A DNA stretch of 64,000 nucleotides from Isoptericola croceus. Its GTDB lineage: Bacteria; Actinomycetota; Actinomycetes; Actinomycetales; Cellulomonadaceae. The stretch covers positions 1,218,301 through 1,282,300 of the forward strand of contig NZ_JARLLG010000001.1 of NCBI RefSeq assembly GCF_029382255.1, in the 5' to 3' direction. Positions 31,385 through 40,419 of this stretch are shown piece by piece. The position numbers and the translations under genes are program-made. How positions within the stretch are numbered: position 1 is the stretch's first letter; every line of letters begins with the position of its first letter. Below the pieces are notes generated by a model. The model did not search any database. It was not told where the DNA came from and saw nothing but the letters and a program-made list of their open reading frames with translations.

Positions 31385-34300
31385 TCACCCCGTCGCCATG
31401 TCCCAGTCGTCGACGGCTCGCGTCCGGCTCGCCGGGGCGGCCGAGGGCGTCGCATCCTCGTCGGCGAACGGGTCGTCGTCGACGGTGTCCTCATCCGGTG
31501 CGAACGGGTCCTCGGCCGGGGTCGCACCCCGCGGCGGTCCGGGTGGGTCTGCGGCGAAGTCGTCGACGTCCGTCGGTGCGACGTCGTGCTCGCCGGCCGC
31601 AGCCGCGACAGCAGGCTTGGCCGGGGCCACCGCGGCGACCTCGTCCGTCACGCAGGCCAGGTCTGCGGCGACCAGACCGGTCGATGGGTCCACGCGCGGG
31701 GCCACCAGCTCGACGCCGCAGGCCTCCAGCAGATCGGTGGCGTACTCGGCGTGCGTGATGCCCAGGTCCGACTCGTCGTGCGCCAGGGCGTCCAGCCACA
31801 CGATGCGCTCGACGGCTCGGTCGTTGGCCAGCCGCTCGAGCGCATCCAGCTTCCACCAGCCGTGCTGGGAGTCCTGGGTGGACGGCGCGACGGGGGTCGC
31901 ACGTCCGGTGAGCTCGTTGGCTCGGTGCGCGGCACCGACTTCACCGGCCCACACCATCGGGTGCGCCAGTGTGGCCAGCCGACCGACCAGCGCGCCGTCG
32001 GGCCCGTCGTCGGGCGCGTCCAGGACGACCAGGGTGCCTGTCGGGTCCGGTTCGTCGACCAGTTCGGGTGTCGGGGTTGAGTGCGGGGTGTCTGCCGGGG
32101 TCGAGTCGTCGTCCGCCTCGGACTGGGTCGGGGCCGGCTGGCCGGACCCGTCGTCGGTCAGGGCCAGCAGGTCTTCCAGGCTGAACTCCTCGGCCTGCCG
32201 TTCGATGACTTCGTCGTCCGCCGTGGCCGGCGCCAGGTCATCGGCCTCGTCGACGACACCGAACGACTCGCGCTGCGGCATGAAGGGGGCGATGTCGAGC
32301 AAGTCGGCCTCGCCCGGCGGCGCCACGGCGTTCTCGAGGTGGGCGCGGTACTCGGTGGTCGAGGCGTACCAGAACTGCACCAGCTCGGCCGGGGCCATCG
32401 TCGACTCCCACACGCCGCGTCCCTTGGGCACGTCCTGGCCCGGGTCGGGCGCGTTCTCGGGGTCGCGCAGCCCCGACATGCGCTCGCCCTGGTTGGCCTT
32501 GCCCAGCAGGATGCGGCCCATGTTGGTCTTCAGGTCGCGCAACTGGTCGTCCAAGCTGGTCGTGGTCAGCTTCTGCGTCATCAGCACCAGGTGCACGTCC
32601 GCCGACCGGGCCTCGGCCGCGATCCGCCCGGCGAGGAACCCGATGTCCTTCTTGGCGTTGTACATCTCCATCTGCTCGACTCGCTGCGCCTCACGCTCCG
32701 GGTCGTCCTCCGGCTGCCGCGGCGGCTTGGTGCCGGCCATGATGACGCCGAGGAACTCGTCGATGAACACACAGATCGGTTCCGGACGAACGTCCTCGGG
32801 CAGGTCACGCACCGACCCGGCGCCGTGCTCGGCGTTGAGGTCGGCGCGGCGCTGCACCTCGGCGTACAGGGCCCGCATCGTGGCCGCCGACTCCACCACC
32901 GAGGTGGCGAACGCGATCGTGCGGTCACGGGCGAACGTGAAGTCCGCGCCGCGCTTCTGCACGTCGATGATGGCGACCTTCGCTCCCGTGGACAGCGCCG
33001 AGGTGACCAGTCCCTGCGCGGCCGCGGACTTTCCCGAGCCGGACGTGCCGAGCATCAGCAGGTGCGGGATGTCCTTGAGGTCGATGGTCGCGTACCCGCC
33101 GTCGACTTGGGTGGCGAACGGCATCGCGCCCTTGGGGTCGCGGTAGTTGAAGTCGTAGGGCACCAGCGACGGCATCGGTGACTCGGGGCAGGCCAGCACC
33201 CGCACCGAGCTCGCCCCGAGTACCCCGGGGCGGAACTCCAGGAACAGGTTGCCCGTCGAAGTCTGCAACCGCCCCGTGGCCGCACGCGCCTGCGCGACCG
33301 AGACGCCCTGCGGAAGCTCGAAGTCGAGGACCTGCACAGTGTCGTTCATCGGCATGCGGCTCGCCTCACGCAGCACCGGTACCGCGCCGGTGACCCGGTT
33401 GACGACCTTGGCGTCGACCCACGCCTGCTCCCAGTCCAGGGAGGTGACCAGCTTCTCGATGCGGTTGGCGTCGGCCAGACGCACCTCGGACGGCTTCGCG
33501 CCGGCGTACAACGTGATCGTGTCTCCGTCGCCCGGACCCAGGCGCAGCCACGGTGCGCCCCATGTCTGGGCGAACACCTGCGACTTGGCGCGCACCTGCG
33601 GGGTGGTGACCCCGCCGTACAGCCGCAGCGTCACCGACCAGATGTGGTCGCTCGAACGAGGATGTGTCAGCGCGGCGACGTCGACGACCTCCGGGCGGGC
33701 CAGTCTGGACGCGTCGAACGCTGCGTTGACCATGCCGGTCAGCACCCACCGCTGGGCCAGGTTCGCCTGCGGCCCACCGCGGCGAGCAGGAGCCAGCGCC
33801 TGCGGCGAGGTAGGTACCGCACGGGCCGAGTGCACCAGCGTCAGCGCGAGGTTCTCCCGGTCACCGGGCCGCGACGTGCGCGACGGCATGCAGAACCCGG
33901 TGGTGGTCATGAATTTCTGCCCCGAGGCGGTGGCCAGGCCGACCTCGTAGCCGTAGTAGTCCAGCGGGTCCTGCCCCTTGCCGACGGCGAACGGGCGGAA
34001 GTGCACCTCGGTGCCGTCGGCCAGCTCGGCGACGCGGTGCACGCGCGGCTGGACCACTGGCGGCTTCATGTTCTGCTTGATCGCCGCGGCCCACACTCCG
34101 TTCCAGTGCGACTCGAGCAGCAGGTCCTCCAGCTGGCCTGCACGGTCGCCGGTGACGGCCTCCAGGTCGCCGAAGAACAGCTCGCCGCGCCGGGCGTCGA
34201 CCATCACCGGCACGCCGAGCACCTGCGCGAGGCCGCCCTGAGCGGACTGCAGGTCGCGGTAGGAGCCCCCGTCGGGGAACGTGAACGCGGCCAGGTAGGC

Positions 34301-35578
34301 CAGGCGCGCCGTCGGCTGGTCCGGCTGTTCATCTGCCGGCTCGGCCCCGGTCGTGTCGGTGATCGGGGCGACGTCGGACAGCATCGGGCGGGGCAGTTTC
34401 ATTGCGTCGGCGACCGTGACCACGGTGTGCTCGACCATGAGCCGGACCAACGCCGGGTCGGTGTCGGCCGCGGCGACGTCGACCTCGCCGCCGGTCTGCC
34501 AGGTCACCAACCGCAGCTCGTGCGGGTGGACCTGATCGGGGATCGGCTGGCCGGTCGAGTCGGTGTTCAGGCACGCCAGAACATCCAGGGCCACACCGGC
34601 GCCGAGTGCGTTGGTGATCTGCTCGCGAGACTTCGGCGTCCAGTAGTCCGCCGCCCCCGTGGTGGCCGGGGCGCGGAACGTGTCCACGGTCGCGTGCCCG
34701 ACGACCTCGTGGGAGATCAGCGTCGGTGCGGGGTCGCGCTTCATCATCGACCAGCGCGGGATCCAGGCGTCCGCGGTGTCGACGAGGTCGCGCCACTGCG
34801 AGGCGACCTGGTTGCGCAGGCCGGCGCGGACCACCAGCAGCATGACCGAGACACCGACGACGACGCTCAGGACCAGCCGGTGGTCGTACGACGAGGGTGT
34901 GTACCACAGGGTGACCAGCGTGACCACGACGCCCAGGGCGCCGCCGCCGAGCAGCAGCCGGACCACCCGCTGGCGGTGCTCGGCGCCCAGAGCGACAAGG
35001 TGTACGACCTGCACGGCCGGGCGCGGGTACATCGCGTGCGCAGCGCGACGGGACGAAGCCGTCAGCTGGGCGACCACCACGAATGCGGCCAGGCCGTTCA
35101 ACGGAGCCAGGTCGGCTGCTCGCTCGTCGAGCGGCTGGGTGGCGGCCGCGATGCCGGCGCACACCGCCAGGGCGAACGTCAGCCGGGTCGCCGTGGCCGC
35201 CAACGGCACCTTGAGGTACCAGGGTGCCTGGCGCGCCCGGTCGGGCGTCTCCGTGGCCGGGTCGAACGGCGCCCAGTCCCACGTAGGGATCAGCGGGCGC
35301 CAGGCGAGCTGACGGTAGAACAGATGACGGCGCATCCCCTCGGACTCTGCGCCGTTCGCGGCCGTGGGGCGCTTGGACGAGTCGACCGGCCCGGTGTAGG
35401 TCGGCGCCTGGGTCATGAACCCCGAGGCGAGCACCCCGGCCCACAGCACGATGGCGGCGGGCCAGGAGTACCACAGGGCCACTACAGCACTGATCGATGC
35501 GACGACGAGCGTGGCCACGGGCAGCGCCCACGCCGCCTGCGGAGGAGTGGGCTGTGTCGCGGTGCGTGCGGCAGGCAT
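31385..35578 (-). CDS. large FtsK/SpoIIIE-like membrane ATPase
   Basis: This 1397-residue protein has N-terminal membrane helices (VATLVVASISAVVALWY at about 18, then IVLWAGVLASGFM), further helices near residues 130 and 220-260, and a long middle of unknown fold. The FtsK motor follows, with Walker A GTSGSGKSAAAQ at about 848 and Walker B ICVFIDEFLGVIMA at about 936. It ends in a helical, acidic C-terminal tail of about 300 residues with a possible NTPase-like last domain. FtsK-type motors drive double-stranded DNA transfer in actinomycete conjugation and also act as coupling proteins in type IV systems. This is the likeliest main transfer motor. Confidence 0.82.
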   Translation of the reverse strand: MPAARTATQPTPPQAAWALPVATLVVASISAVVALWYSWPAAIVLWAGVLASGFMTQAPTYTGPVDSSKRPTAANGAESEGMRRHLFYRQLAWRPLIPTWDWAPFDPATETPDRARQAPWYLKVPLAATATRLTFALAVCAGIAAATQPLDERAADLAPLNGLAAFVVVAQLTASSRRAAHAMYPRPAVQVVHLVALGAEHRQRVVRLLLGGGALGVVVTLVTLWYTPSSYDHRLVLSVVVGVSVMLLVVRAGLRNQVASQWRDLVDTADAWIPRWSMMKRDPAPTLISHEVVGHATVDTFRAPATTGAADYWTPKSREQITNALGAGVALDVLACLNTDSTGQPIPDQVHPHELRLVTWQTGGEVDVAAADTDPALVRLMVEHTVVTVADAMKLPRPMLSDVAPITDTTGAEPADEQPDQPTARLAYLAAFTFPDGGSYRDLQSAQGGLAQVLGVPVMVDARRGELFFGDLEAVTGDRAGQLEDLLLESHWNGVWAAAIKQNMKPPVVQPRVHRVAELADGTEVHFRPFAVGKGQDPLDYYGYEVGLATASGQKFMTTTGFCMPSRTSRPGDRENLALTLVHSARAVPTSPQALAPARRGGPQANLAQRWVLTGMVNAAFDASRLARPEVVDVAALTHPRSSDHIWSVTLRLYGGVTTPQVRAKSQVFAQTWGAPWLRLGPGDGDTITLYAGAKPSEVRLADANRIEKLVTSLDWEQAWVDAKVVNRVTGAVPVLREASRMPMNDTVQVLDFELPQGVSVAQARAATGRLQTSTGNLFLEFRPGVLGASSVRVLACPESPMPSLVPYDFNYRDPKGAMPFATQVDGGYATIDLKDIPHLLMLGTSGSGKSAAAQGLVTSALSTGAKVAIIDVQKRGADFTFARDRTIAFATSVVESAATMRALYAEVQRRADLNAEHGAGSVRDLPEDVRPEPICVFIDEFLGVIMAGTKPPRQPEDDPEREAQRVEQMEMYNAKKDIGFLAGRIAAEARSADVHLVLMTQKLTTTSLDDQLRDLKTNMGRILLGKANQGERMSGLRDPENAPDPGQDVPKGRGVWESTMAPAELVQFWYASTTEYRAHLENAVAPPGEADLLDIAPFMPQRESFGVVDEADDLAPATADDEVIERQAEEFSLEDLLALTDDGSGQPAPTQSEADDDSTPADTPHSTPTPELVDEPDPTGTLVVLDAPDDGPDGALVGRLATLAHPMVWAGEVGAAHRANELTGRATPVAPSTQDSQHGWWKLDALERLANDRAVERIVWLDALAHDESDLGITHAEYATDLLEACGVELVAPRVDPSTGLVAADLACVTDEVAAVAPAKPAVAAAAGEHDVAPTDVDDFAADPPGPPRGATPAEDPFAPDEDTVDDDPFADEDATPSAAPASRTRAVDDWDMATG

Positions 35579-35607
35579 CTACGTCAGTCCTTGTTCGATC
35601 AGTCGGG

Positions 35608-36330
35608 TCAGGCGAAGCGGTCCAGGCCCGGATCGTCGAAGCCCTGGGCGGCGACGCTGGGCGTGGTGGCGATCGGCTCGTCGGCGAAGTCGTGGCGGTC
35701 AGCGCCGGGCGGCGGACCGACCGGTGCGGGTAGCAGCTGGGCCAGGGCGGCCACGACGTCGTCGGCTGCGCCGGCTCGGCGACGGCGCATCATCCGAGGT
35801 GGCCGCGAAGCGAACGAGGTGCCGGTGGTGGCGCGCACCCCACCGGCACCTCGGTAGGTGCCCACACGCAGCCGGGCGCGGTCGCTGGAAGGCCACACGA
35901 CCAGCCGCATCGGGGCGACCGTCGCATACCGGTTGACCGGCTCGAGGTAGGTGCGCAGTGCCGACACGATGAACCGTCCGGTCGCCTTGTCGGCGTGCGG
36001 GACCCGCTCCAGGCCGCGTCGGGTGGTGCCGGCCAGCGTCCAGTAGCGGCCCGGCCTCCACACCTTGGAGTCGAAGACGAGAACCTGCAGCCCGCAGACC
36101 ACGACGTGGTCGAAGTTTGCCCGGGATCCGGGCGTGGGCACCGACAGGTCGTGCAGCACCGTCGGCCCACCGGGTCGTCGGGCCAGGCCGTCGAGGATCG
36201 CGGCCGTGCGCACCTCTCCGTCCCGGCCCACGCGGGCGACGTCGGCGTTGACCGCCCACGACACGTCGCCGTTCAGCCCTCCGCCGGGCGTGCCGAGCAC
36301 CAGACCTTCGGGCAGCACGCGGACACTCAC
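35608..36330 (-). CDS. NERD-domain (nuclease-related) protein
   Basis: This 240-residue protein has the NERD pattern: GRDGEVRTAAILDGLARRPG (Gly-Glu), then FDHVVVCGLQVLVFDSKVW (Asp-His ... Asp-x-Lys), and a Gly-Arg shortly after. NERD is related to restriction-fold nucleases and often appears on mobile elements. The GTG start at 36330 overlaps the stop of the small membrane gene (GTGA). A longer open frame exists upstream but is R/G-rich and antisense-like. The C-terminal 80 residues are low in complexity. Confidence 0.72.
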   Translation of the reverse strand: MSVRVLPEGLVLGTPGGGLNGDVSWAVNADVARVGRDGEVRTAAILDGLARRPGGPTVLHDLSVPTPGSRANFDHVVVCGLQVLVFDSKVWRPGRYWTLAGTTRRGLERVPHADKATGRFIVSALRTYLEPVNRYATVAPMRLVVWPSSDRARLRVGTYRGAGGVRATTGTSFASRPPRMMRRRRAGAADDVVAALAQLLPAPVGPPPGADRHDFADEPIATTPSVAAQGFDDPGLDRFA

Positions 36331-36476
36331 AGGAAGATCCCGGCGACGATGTAGCCCCCGGTGAGCAGTGCCACGGCGGCGAGGGCGACCCCGAGCAGAC
36401 GTGACCCGGAGTCCGAACGGATCCAGTCGTCGACTTCCTGGTCCGCCCGCTGGCGGTCCTCGCTTCGATCGCTCAT
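36327..36476 (-). CDS. small single-span membrane protein (49 aa)
   Basis: The charged N-terminus (MSDRSEDRQRADQEVDDWIR) is followed by one membrane helix (LLGVALAAVALLTGGYIVAG) and ends IFL. ATG has GGAACGGAG upstream. The stop overlaps the NERD gene start (GTGA). The clean charge-then-helix layout and the coupling are why I call it in spite of its size. It probably anchors or adjusts a transfer complex. Confidence 0.65.
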   Translation of the reverse strand: MSDRSEDRQRADQEVDDWIRSDSGSRLLGVALAAVALLTGGYIVAGIFL

Positions 36477-36513
36477 CGGTTGCTCCGTTCCTCAGGGGTG
36501 CTCCACCTGGATC

Positions 36514-36525
36514 CATGCACGCGAA
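36514..36525 (-). promoter_or_regulatory. TTCGCGTGC-ATG leader motif, copy 3
   Basis: TTCGCGTGCATGGATCC stands 40 nt before the small membrane gene; the open frame it begins (MDPGGAP...) runs into the NERD frame. Confidence 0.45.
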
Positions 36526-36531
36526 CCGCGC

Positions 36532-37896
36532 TCAGCGGCCGTCGACCGCGGGCGGAGGGAGGGTGGACGACACCGCACCTGACGGGGTACCGAGCTGAGG
36601 GCGTGCCTGCCCGTCGCGACGGGCAGGCACGGGGATGGTCATCGACCCAGACGACGCCAGCGCCAGCGGCCACAGGTGAGGCGTCGCATCGTCGCGGCGC
36701 AGCCAGTGCGGGGTCGACCACAGCAGGTTCGCGTTGCGGGCCAGCGCGGTCGCGTCGTGCTCAGCTCGCGGGGTGAAGGGCAGGTCGTCTCCCGCGAGCA
36801 GGTTGCACGGCTGCCACGGGTCGCCGTGCTCGCCAGTAGGGCGCGCAGCACCCAACGACAGGAACTGCCCGGTGACGGCGTGCGCTCCCGGAAACCAGTC
36901 CGTCCACTCGACCACCGCCATGCGCTGCGCCACCCGGTCTCGCACCGAACCGGGGAACGCCTTGACTGCCGTGACGACCGCCTGACGCACCGAGCGCACC
37001 AACGACACGTCGCGGTGACGACGATCCGGTCGGGGAGCAACGACGAACACCACTGCCAGCCCGCACGTGTCCCACGGCGCCTGCGAGAGCACCTGGGCCC
37101 AACGGCGGACCTTGTCGTTGAACTGCTGTGACGCGCTGGCAGTGAGCTCGACAGCAAGCCGGGCCCCGTCGTTGCGCACGATGGTGGCGTCGGCCATCTT
37201 GTCCCCGGCCGCCTCGACGCCGTGCGGCATCCGCGACCATGCGGTCAGGCCCGCCACGGGCGAGTCCTTCTCGCCGAGCACCGTCGCGACGTCGCAGAAC
37301 TCAGCGACCCGCAGGCACAGCTCGGTGGTCAGCATGTCGTGCCGGTCGAACTGGGTGTTGAACCGCCACGGTCGCCCGCCGGTGGTCCGCACCCAGTGGG
37401 CGTAGGTCAGGTCCGGGGCCACTCGGCGGTCGAACACGTCGTTCGCGGCAGCGCGCAGCAGCCTGCCGCGCCGGCGTCCCTCGGCGGACAGGGTCAGGCT
37501 CGAGCCCGGCTGTCCGATCTCGATCAGGTCGGCGTTGAACGCGTCGGCCAGCAAGGTGTTGGCCGACGCCGTCAACGCTGGGTGGCCGACGATCGCCGCG
37601 ACCTGGTCGACCGAGCAGGTGCGCCAGGCGTCCACGGCCGCGAGGATTGAGAGACGCTTGGCGCGCATCGATCCGGTCAACACCCGGTGCAGCGCCCGGG
37701 CAGGATCGCCGCGCAGATGCACCGGGATGCTGGCGAGCCCTGCCTCGGCCATGCGGCGGGCCGAGGTGCGTGAGACCCAGGTGGCCGTCGAGCCGGACTG
37801 CCAGGTGCCCGACCAGTAGGGGTCGACGCGGTCGGCGGCTCCCGGCCCGGCCATACCCGGGTGGGACTCGAGGTCGGCGAGGTCGATGGCGCTCAC
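36532..37896 (-). CDS. replication-relaxation-like winged-helix protein
   Basis: This 454-residue protein overlaps the VirD4-like gene (GTGA). Residues about 75-125 form a winged-helix region, with KRLSILAAVDAWRTCSVDQV and then AAIVGHPALT, as in the replication-relaxation family. The middle has HDMLTTELCLRVAEFC and a restriction-fold-like GARLAVELTASASQQFNDKV. Its place beside a coupling protein fits an accessory factor of the relaxosome. No His-hydrophobic-His relaxase motif is visible. The C-terminal 100 residues are Pro/Arg-rich. Confidence 0.5.
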   Translation of the reverse strand: MSAIDLADLESHPGMAGPGAADRVDPYWSGTWQSGSTATWVSRTSARRMAEAGLASIPVHLRGDPARALHRVLTGSMRAKRLSILAAVDAWRTCSVDQVAAIVGHPALTASANTLLADAFNADLIEIGQPGSSLTLSAEGRRRGRLLRAAANDVFDRRVAPDLTYAHWVRTTGGRPWRFNTQFDRHDMLTTELCLRVAEFCDVATVLGEKDSPVAGLTAWSRMPHGVEAAGDKMADATIVRNDGARLAVELTASASQQFNDKVRRWAQVLSQAPWDTCGLAVVFVVAPRPDRRHRDVSLVRSVRQAVVTAVKAFPGSVRDRVAQRMAVVEWTDWFPGAHAVTGQFLSLGAARPTGEHGDPWQPCNLLAGDDLPFTPRAEHDATALARNANLLWSTPHWLRRDDATPHLWPLALASSGSMTIPVPARRDGQARPQLGTPSGAVSSTLPPPAVDGR

Positions 37897-40334
37897 GATG
37901 CCGGACCCTCAGGCGTGGACACCCAGCCCTGCCTGGCCGCAAACGCGGCCGGGTCGTCCTCGAAGTACGCCGCCGCGAACGTGAACGCGGGCAGGCGGCG
38001 CTGACGGTACGTCGAGCGGCACACGCCGGTGAATGGTTCGAGGTTGACCACGTCGTGCGGTGCCCACGTCGACCCGTCGGCTGCGAGGTCCTCGACGATG
38101 GGGCGCGCTGCCTCGGTGTTGGCCTGGTTGAACGCGATCAGGGTCGAGAAGTCCATGGCGGCCTCGCGCACCCGAGGATCGAGCTGGGTGGGGCGCTGGG
38201 TGGCGAACACGGTGCGTACCCCGAACGAACGGCCCTGGTCGTGCAGCCAGGTGATCGTCTCCGGTGAGGAACCAGCCAGCAGCGCCAGCTCGTCGGCGTA
38301 GATGTTCACCCCGCGGCCGGCGGCCTGCCACCCGGTGCAGCGTCGAGCGATCGCATCACGCAGCGAGTACATGACCATGCCGGACAACTGGGTGGTGATT
38401 TCCTCGGTCAGCATCGTCGCGGCACCCGACACGGGCGGGCCGGTGTTGATCACGACCGAGCGGTGACCTTCGAGCACCTGCTCCCAGGTGACGCGACGAC
38501 GCTGGGGCGAGAAGAAGTGGTCGACGGACAGCAGTGCGTAGATCTTGTTGCGCGGCGGGGCGACGGCGTCACGACGAGACGAGGGGGTGTTGCCGCCGTA
38601 GTACGGGCGCAGCTGGGCGGCGGCGAAGGTCAGCGCCTCGACCTCGGCTGAGCGGCTGGCTGCCGCGACGGCCTCCGAGCGCACCTCGGCGTCGAGCTCG
38701 ACGGCAGCGTCGTCGCCGCGCCCACCGACCAGGACGTACATCAGCTCCAGGGGGCTCATCTCGGCGCGGGTGTGTTCGAGCCGGTTCAGCACCGCCCGGC
38801 CCTCGGGCGTCTCGGTCAACGCCAGGGCCGCCGCGCCGAAGGACGACAACGCCATGAACGAGGAGTTGCCCACCGCCCCGTCGGTGAAGATGTACTTGAG
38901 CATGTTGGCGAAGAAGTCGCCGCGCTGGGACCAGGTCCCGCCGGTCGCGAGCAGGTCGATGGCGTAGCTGTCGGGGTCGGCGGCGTCGATCAGCAGCGTT
39001 CGGTCGCCGACCGTGGACGCCCAACGCAGGTAGGTCGTCGCACCCTCGCCCTTGTTCTCGAACGCGATCTGCGACTGCTGGGCGCCGAGGGTGCCGGGCA
39101 GCCCGCTGGGCCGCACCCGGTCCAGGCTGTCGTAGGCGAAGACCGAGCCGAGCAGCATCGACTTGCCCGAGCCCTTCCTTCCCACGAGGAAGCAACCCCC
39201 GGGGCGGTCCTGGCTGGACAGGTACACCGGCGTGCCGTGGGTGTCGTGACCGATCAGCGGGCCGATGCGTTCGCGCAACGGCGGGGGCACCGGACGTGAG
39301 CTCGTGGCCGACGACCCGGACATCGCCCCGGTGTGGGGGACCACCAGGCCGACCGGCAGGTGGGCGCCGAGCCGGAACGTGGTCGGGTGCATCGGGTAGT
39401 CGCCGTCGGTGGCGCCGTGGACCTTGCCCTCGGCGTCGGTGTGTTCCTTGGTCGGCGGGCGAACGCGAGACCACCACGGGCGTCGAGCGGGGGCGGGGAA
39501 GCGACCCCGGGCCACCGCGCGGGACAGCGCGCGCCCCGTCGGGTCGAGCAGACCTGCGCGTGCGGCCAGGGCTACCAGGATTCCGGAGGCGCCGAGGCCC
39601 AGCCCCCACCACGGGCGGTCGAGCACCAGGGTCAGCGTCGCCCACACGGTCACGGTCGCAGCCAGGACGAGCCAGCCGCGCGCCCGGTCGGCGTGGGTGC
39701 GCATCACCGTGCGGGTCAGCAGGTCGAAACCTGGCATGGCGGCCGCGACCTGCGAGCCGAGCGAGCGCACGTCGGCGGCCGAACTTGCCGCGACGTGCAC
39801 CGTGGCGGACACGGCTGCCGACGACATCGAGTGGTGGGTCGGGGTGGCGGTGCCGAGCCGGGCGGCCAGCCATGCCTGGTGGCGCTTGGCCTCGGTGGAG
39901 GTCGCCGTGCGCAGCGTGATCGCGACCCACTGGCCGGGTGTCATCGCGCCCTGCAGCAGGCGTGCCGCCTCACCTGGGTCGGTGCCTGCCTGCGTCTCGC
40001 GGGTGACCGCGCCACCGGGACGGAACGACAGGGTGCCGATGCGCTGGCCTGTCAGGTCCGGCAGGTCGTCGCGCACCAGCCGTGCCCCGACGGCGCGGCC
40101 GAGGTGCTCGGCTGTGGTGGCGGCCGCGGCGGTGTCCGGCGTGATCAGGAAGCTGCGGTGCTCGGCGGTGGTGCGCACCACCAGCAGCGTCAGGCTCGCG
40201 GCGGGCGACCCGAGACCCGCGGCGGTGAACATCCCGGCGCGCTGGGTGATCGTGGCGGGGTCCAGGTCACCGGAACCGGCGGGGGCGAGTCGCCAGATGG
40301 CCAGGTTGTCGCTCGTCGTCATGACCTGTGTCAT
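37893..40334 (-). CDS. VirD4/TraG-like type IV coupling ATPase
   Basis: This 813-residue protein has two membrane helices near residues 210-250 (WLVLAATVTVWATLTLVL and WWGLGLGASGILVALAA). The Walker A (CFLVGRKGSGKSMLLG) is at about 380-395, the Walker B (VNIYADELALLAG) at about 685, and a VRTVFATQRPTQLDP segment follows, as is typical of coupling proteins. The first 200 residues are soluble and extra compared with VirD4. It delivers DNA-protein complexes to the channel. It is the first large gene of the transfer operon and has a long, odd upstream region with an inverted repeat. Confidence 0.82.
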   Translation of the reverse strand: MTQVMTTSDNLAIWRLAPAGSGDLDPATITQRAGMFTAAGLGSPAASLTLLVVRTTAEHRSFLITPDTAAAATTAEHLGRAVGARLVRDDLPDLTGQRIGTLSFRPGGAVTRETQAGTDPGEAARLLQGAMTPGQWVAITLRTATSTEAKRHQAWLAARLGTATPTHHSMSSAAVSATVHVAASSAADVRSLGSQVAAAMPGFDLLTRTVMRTHADRARGWLVLAATVTVWATLTLVLDRPWWGLGLGASGILVALAARAGLLDPTGRALSRAVARGRFPAPARRPWWSRVRPPTKEHTDAEGKVHGATDGDYPMHPTTFRLGAHLPVGLVVPHTGAMSGSSATSSRPVPPPLRERIGPLIGHDTHGTPVYLSSQDRPGGCFLVGRKGSGKSMLLGSVFAYDSLDRVRPSGLPGTLGAQQSQIAFENKGEGATTYLRWASTVGDRTLLIDAADPDSYAIDLLATGGTWSQRGDFFANMLKYIFTDGAVGNSSFMALSSFGAAALALTETPEGRAVLNRLEHTRAEMSPLELMYVLVGGRGDDAAVELDAEVRSEAVAAASRSAEVEALTFAAAQLRPYYGGNTPSSRRDAVAPPRNKIYALLSVDHFFSPQRRRVTWEQVLEGHRSVVINTGPPVSGAATMLTEEITTQLSGMVMYSLRDAIARRCTGWQAAGRGVNIYADELALLAGSSPETITWLHDQGRSFGVRTVFATQRPTQLDPRVREAAMDFSTLIAFNQANTEAARPIVEDLAADGSTWAPHDVVNLEPFTGVCRSTYRQRRLPAFTFAAAYFEDDPAAFAARQGWVSTPEGPAS

Positions 40335-40343
40335 GCACGCGAG
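40332..40343 (-). promoter_or_regulatory. CTCGCGTGC-ATG leader motif, copy 4 (variant)
   Basis: CTCGCGTGC stands directly before ATG, and here that ATG is the start codon of the coupling ATPase itself. Confidence 0.4.
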
Positions 40344-40346
40344 TCG

Positions 40347-40414
40347 CTATTGAGGGATTCCCAGCGCCAATTCTTCGCACATCCCGGCAAAATCGGACGA
40401 AAATCCCTCAATAG
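40347..40414. repeat. 13-bp perfect inverted repeat upstream of the coupling ATPase
   Basis: CTATTGAGGGATT (40347-40359) and its exact complement (40402-40414) enclose 42 bp. The arms are AT-rich in a GC-rich setting. It lies 13 nt before the VirD4-like start. It could be an operator, an attenuating hairpin in the leader, or part of an origin of transfer. Confidence 0.6.
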
Positions 40415-40419
40415 GTTCC

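Noticed and set aside
37670-37690. GTCAACACCCGG on the plus strand as another promoter copy
   Set aside because: It lies inside the 36532-37896 gene in the wrong orientation, and no ATG follows after 9 nt.
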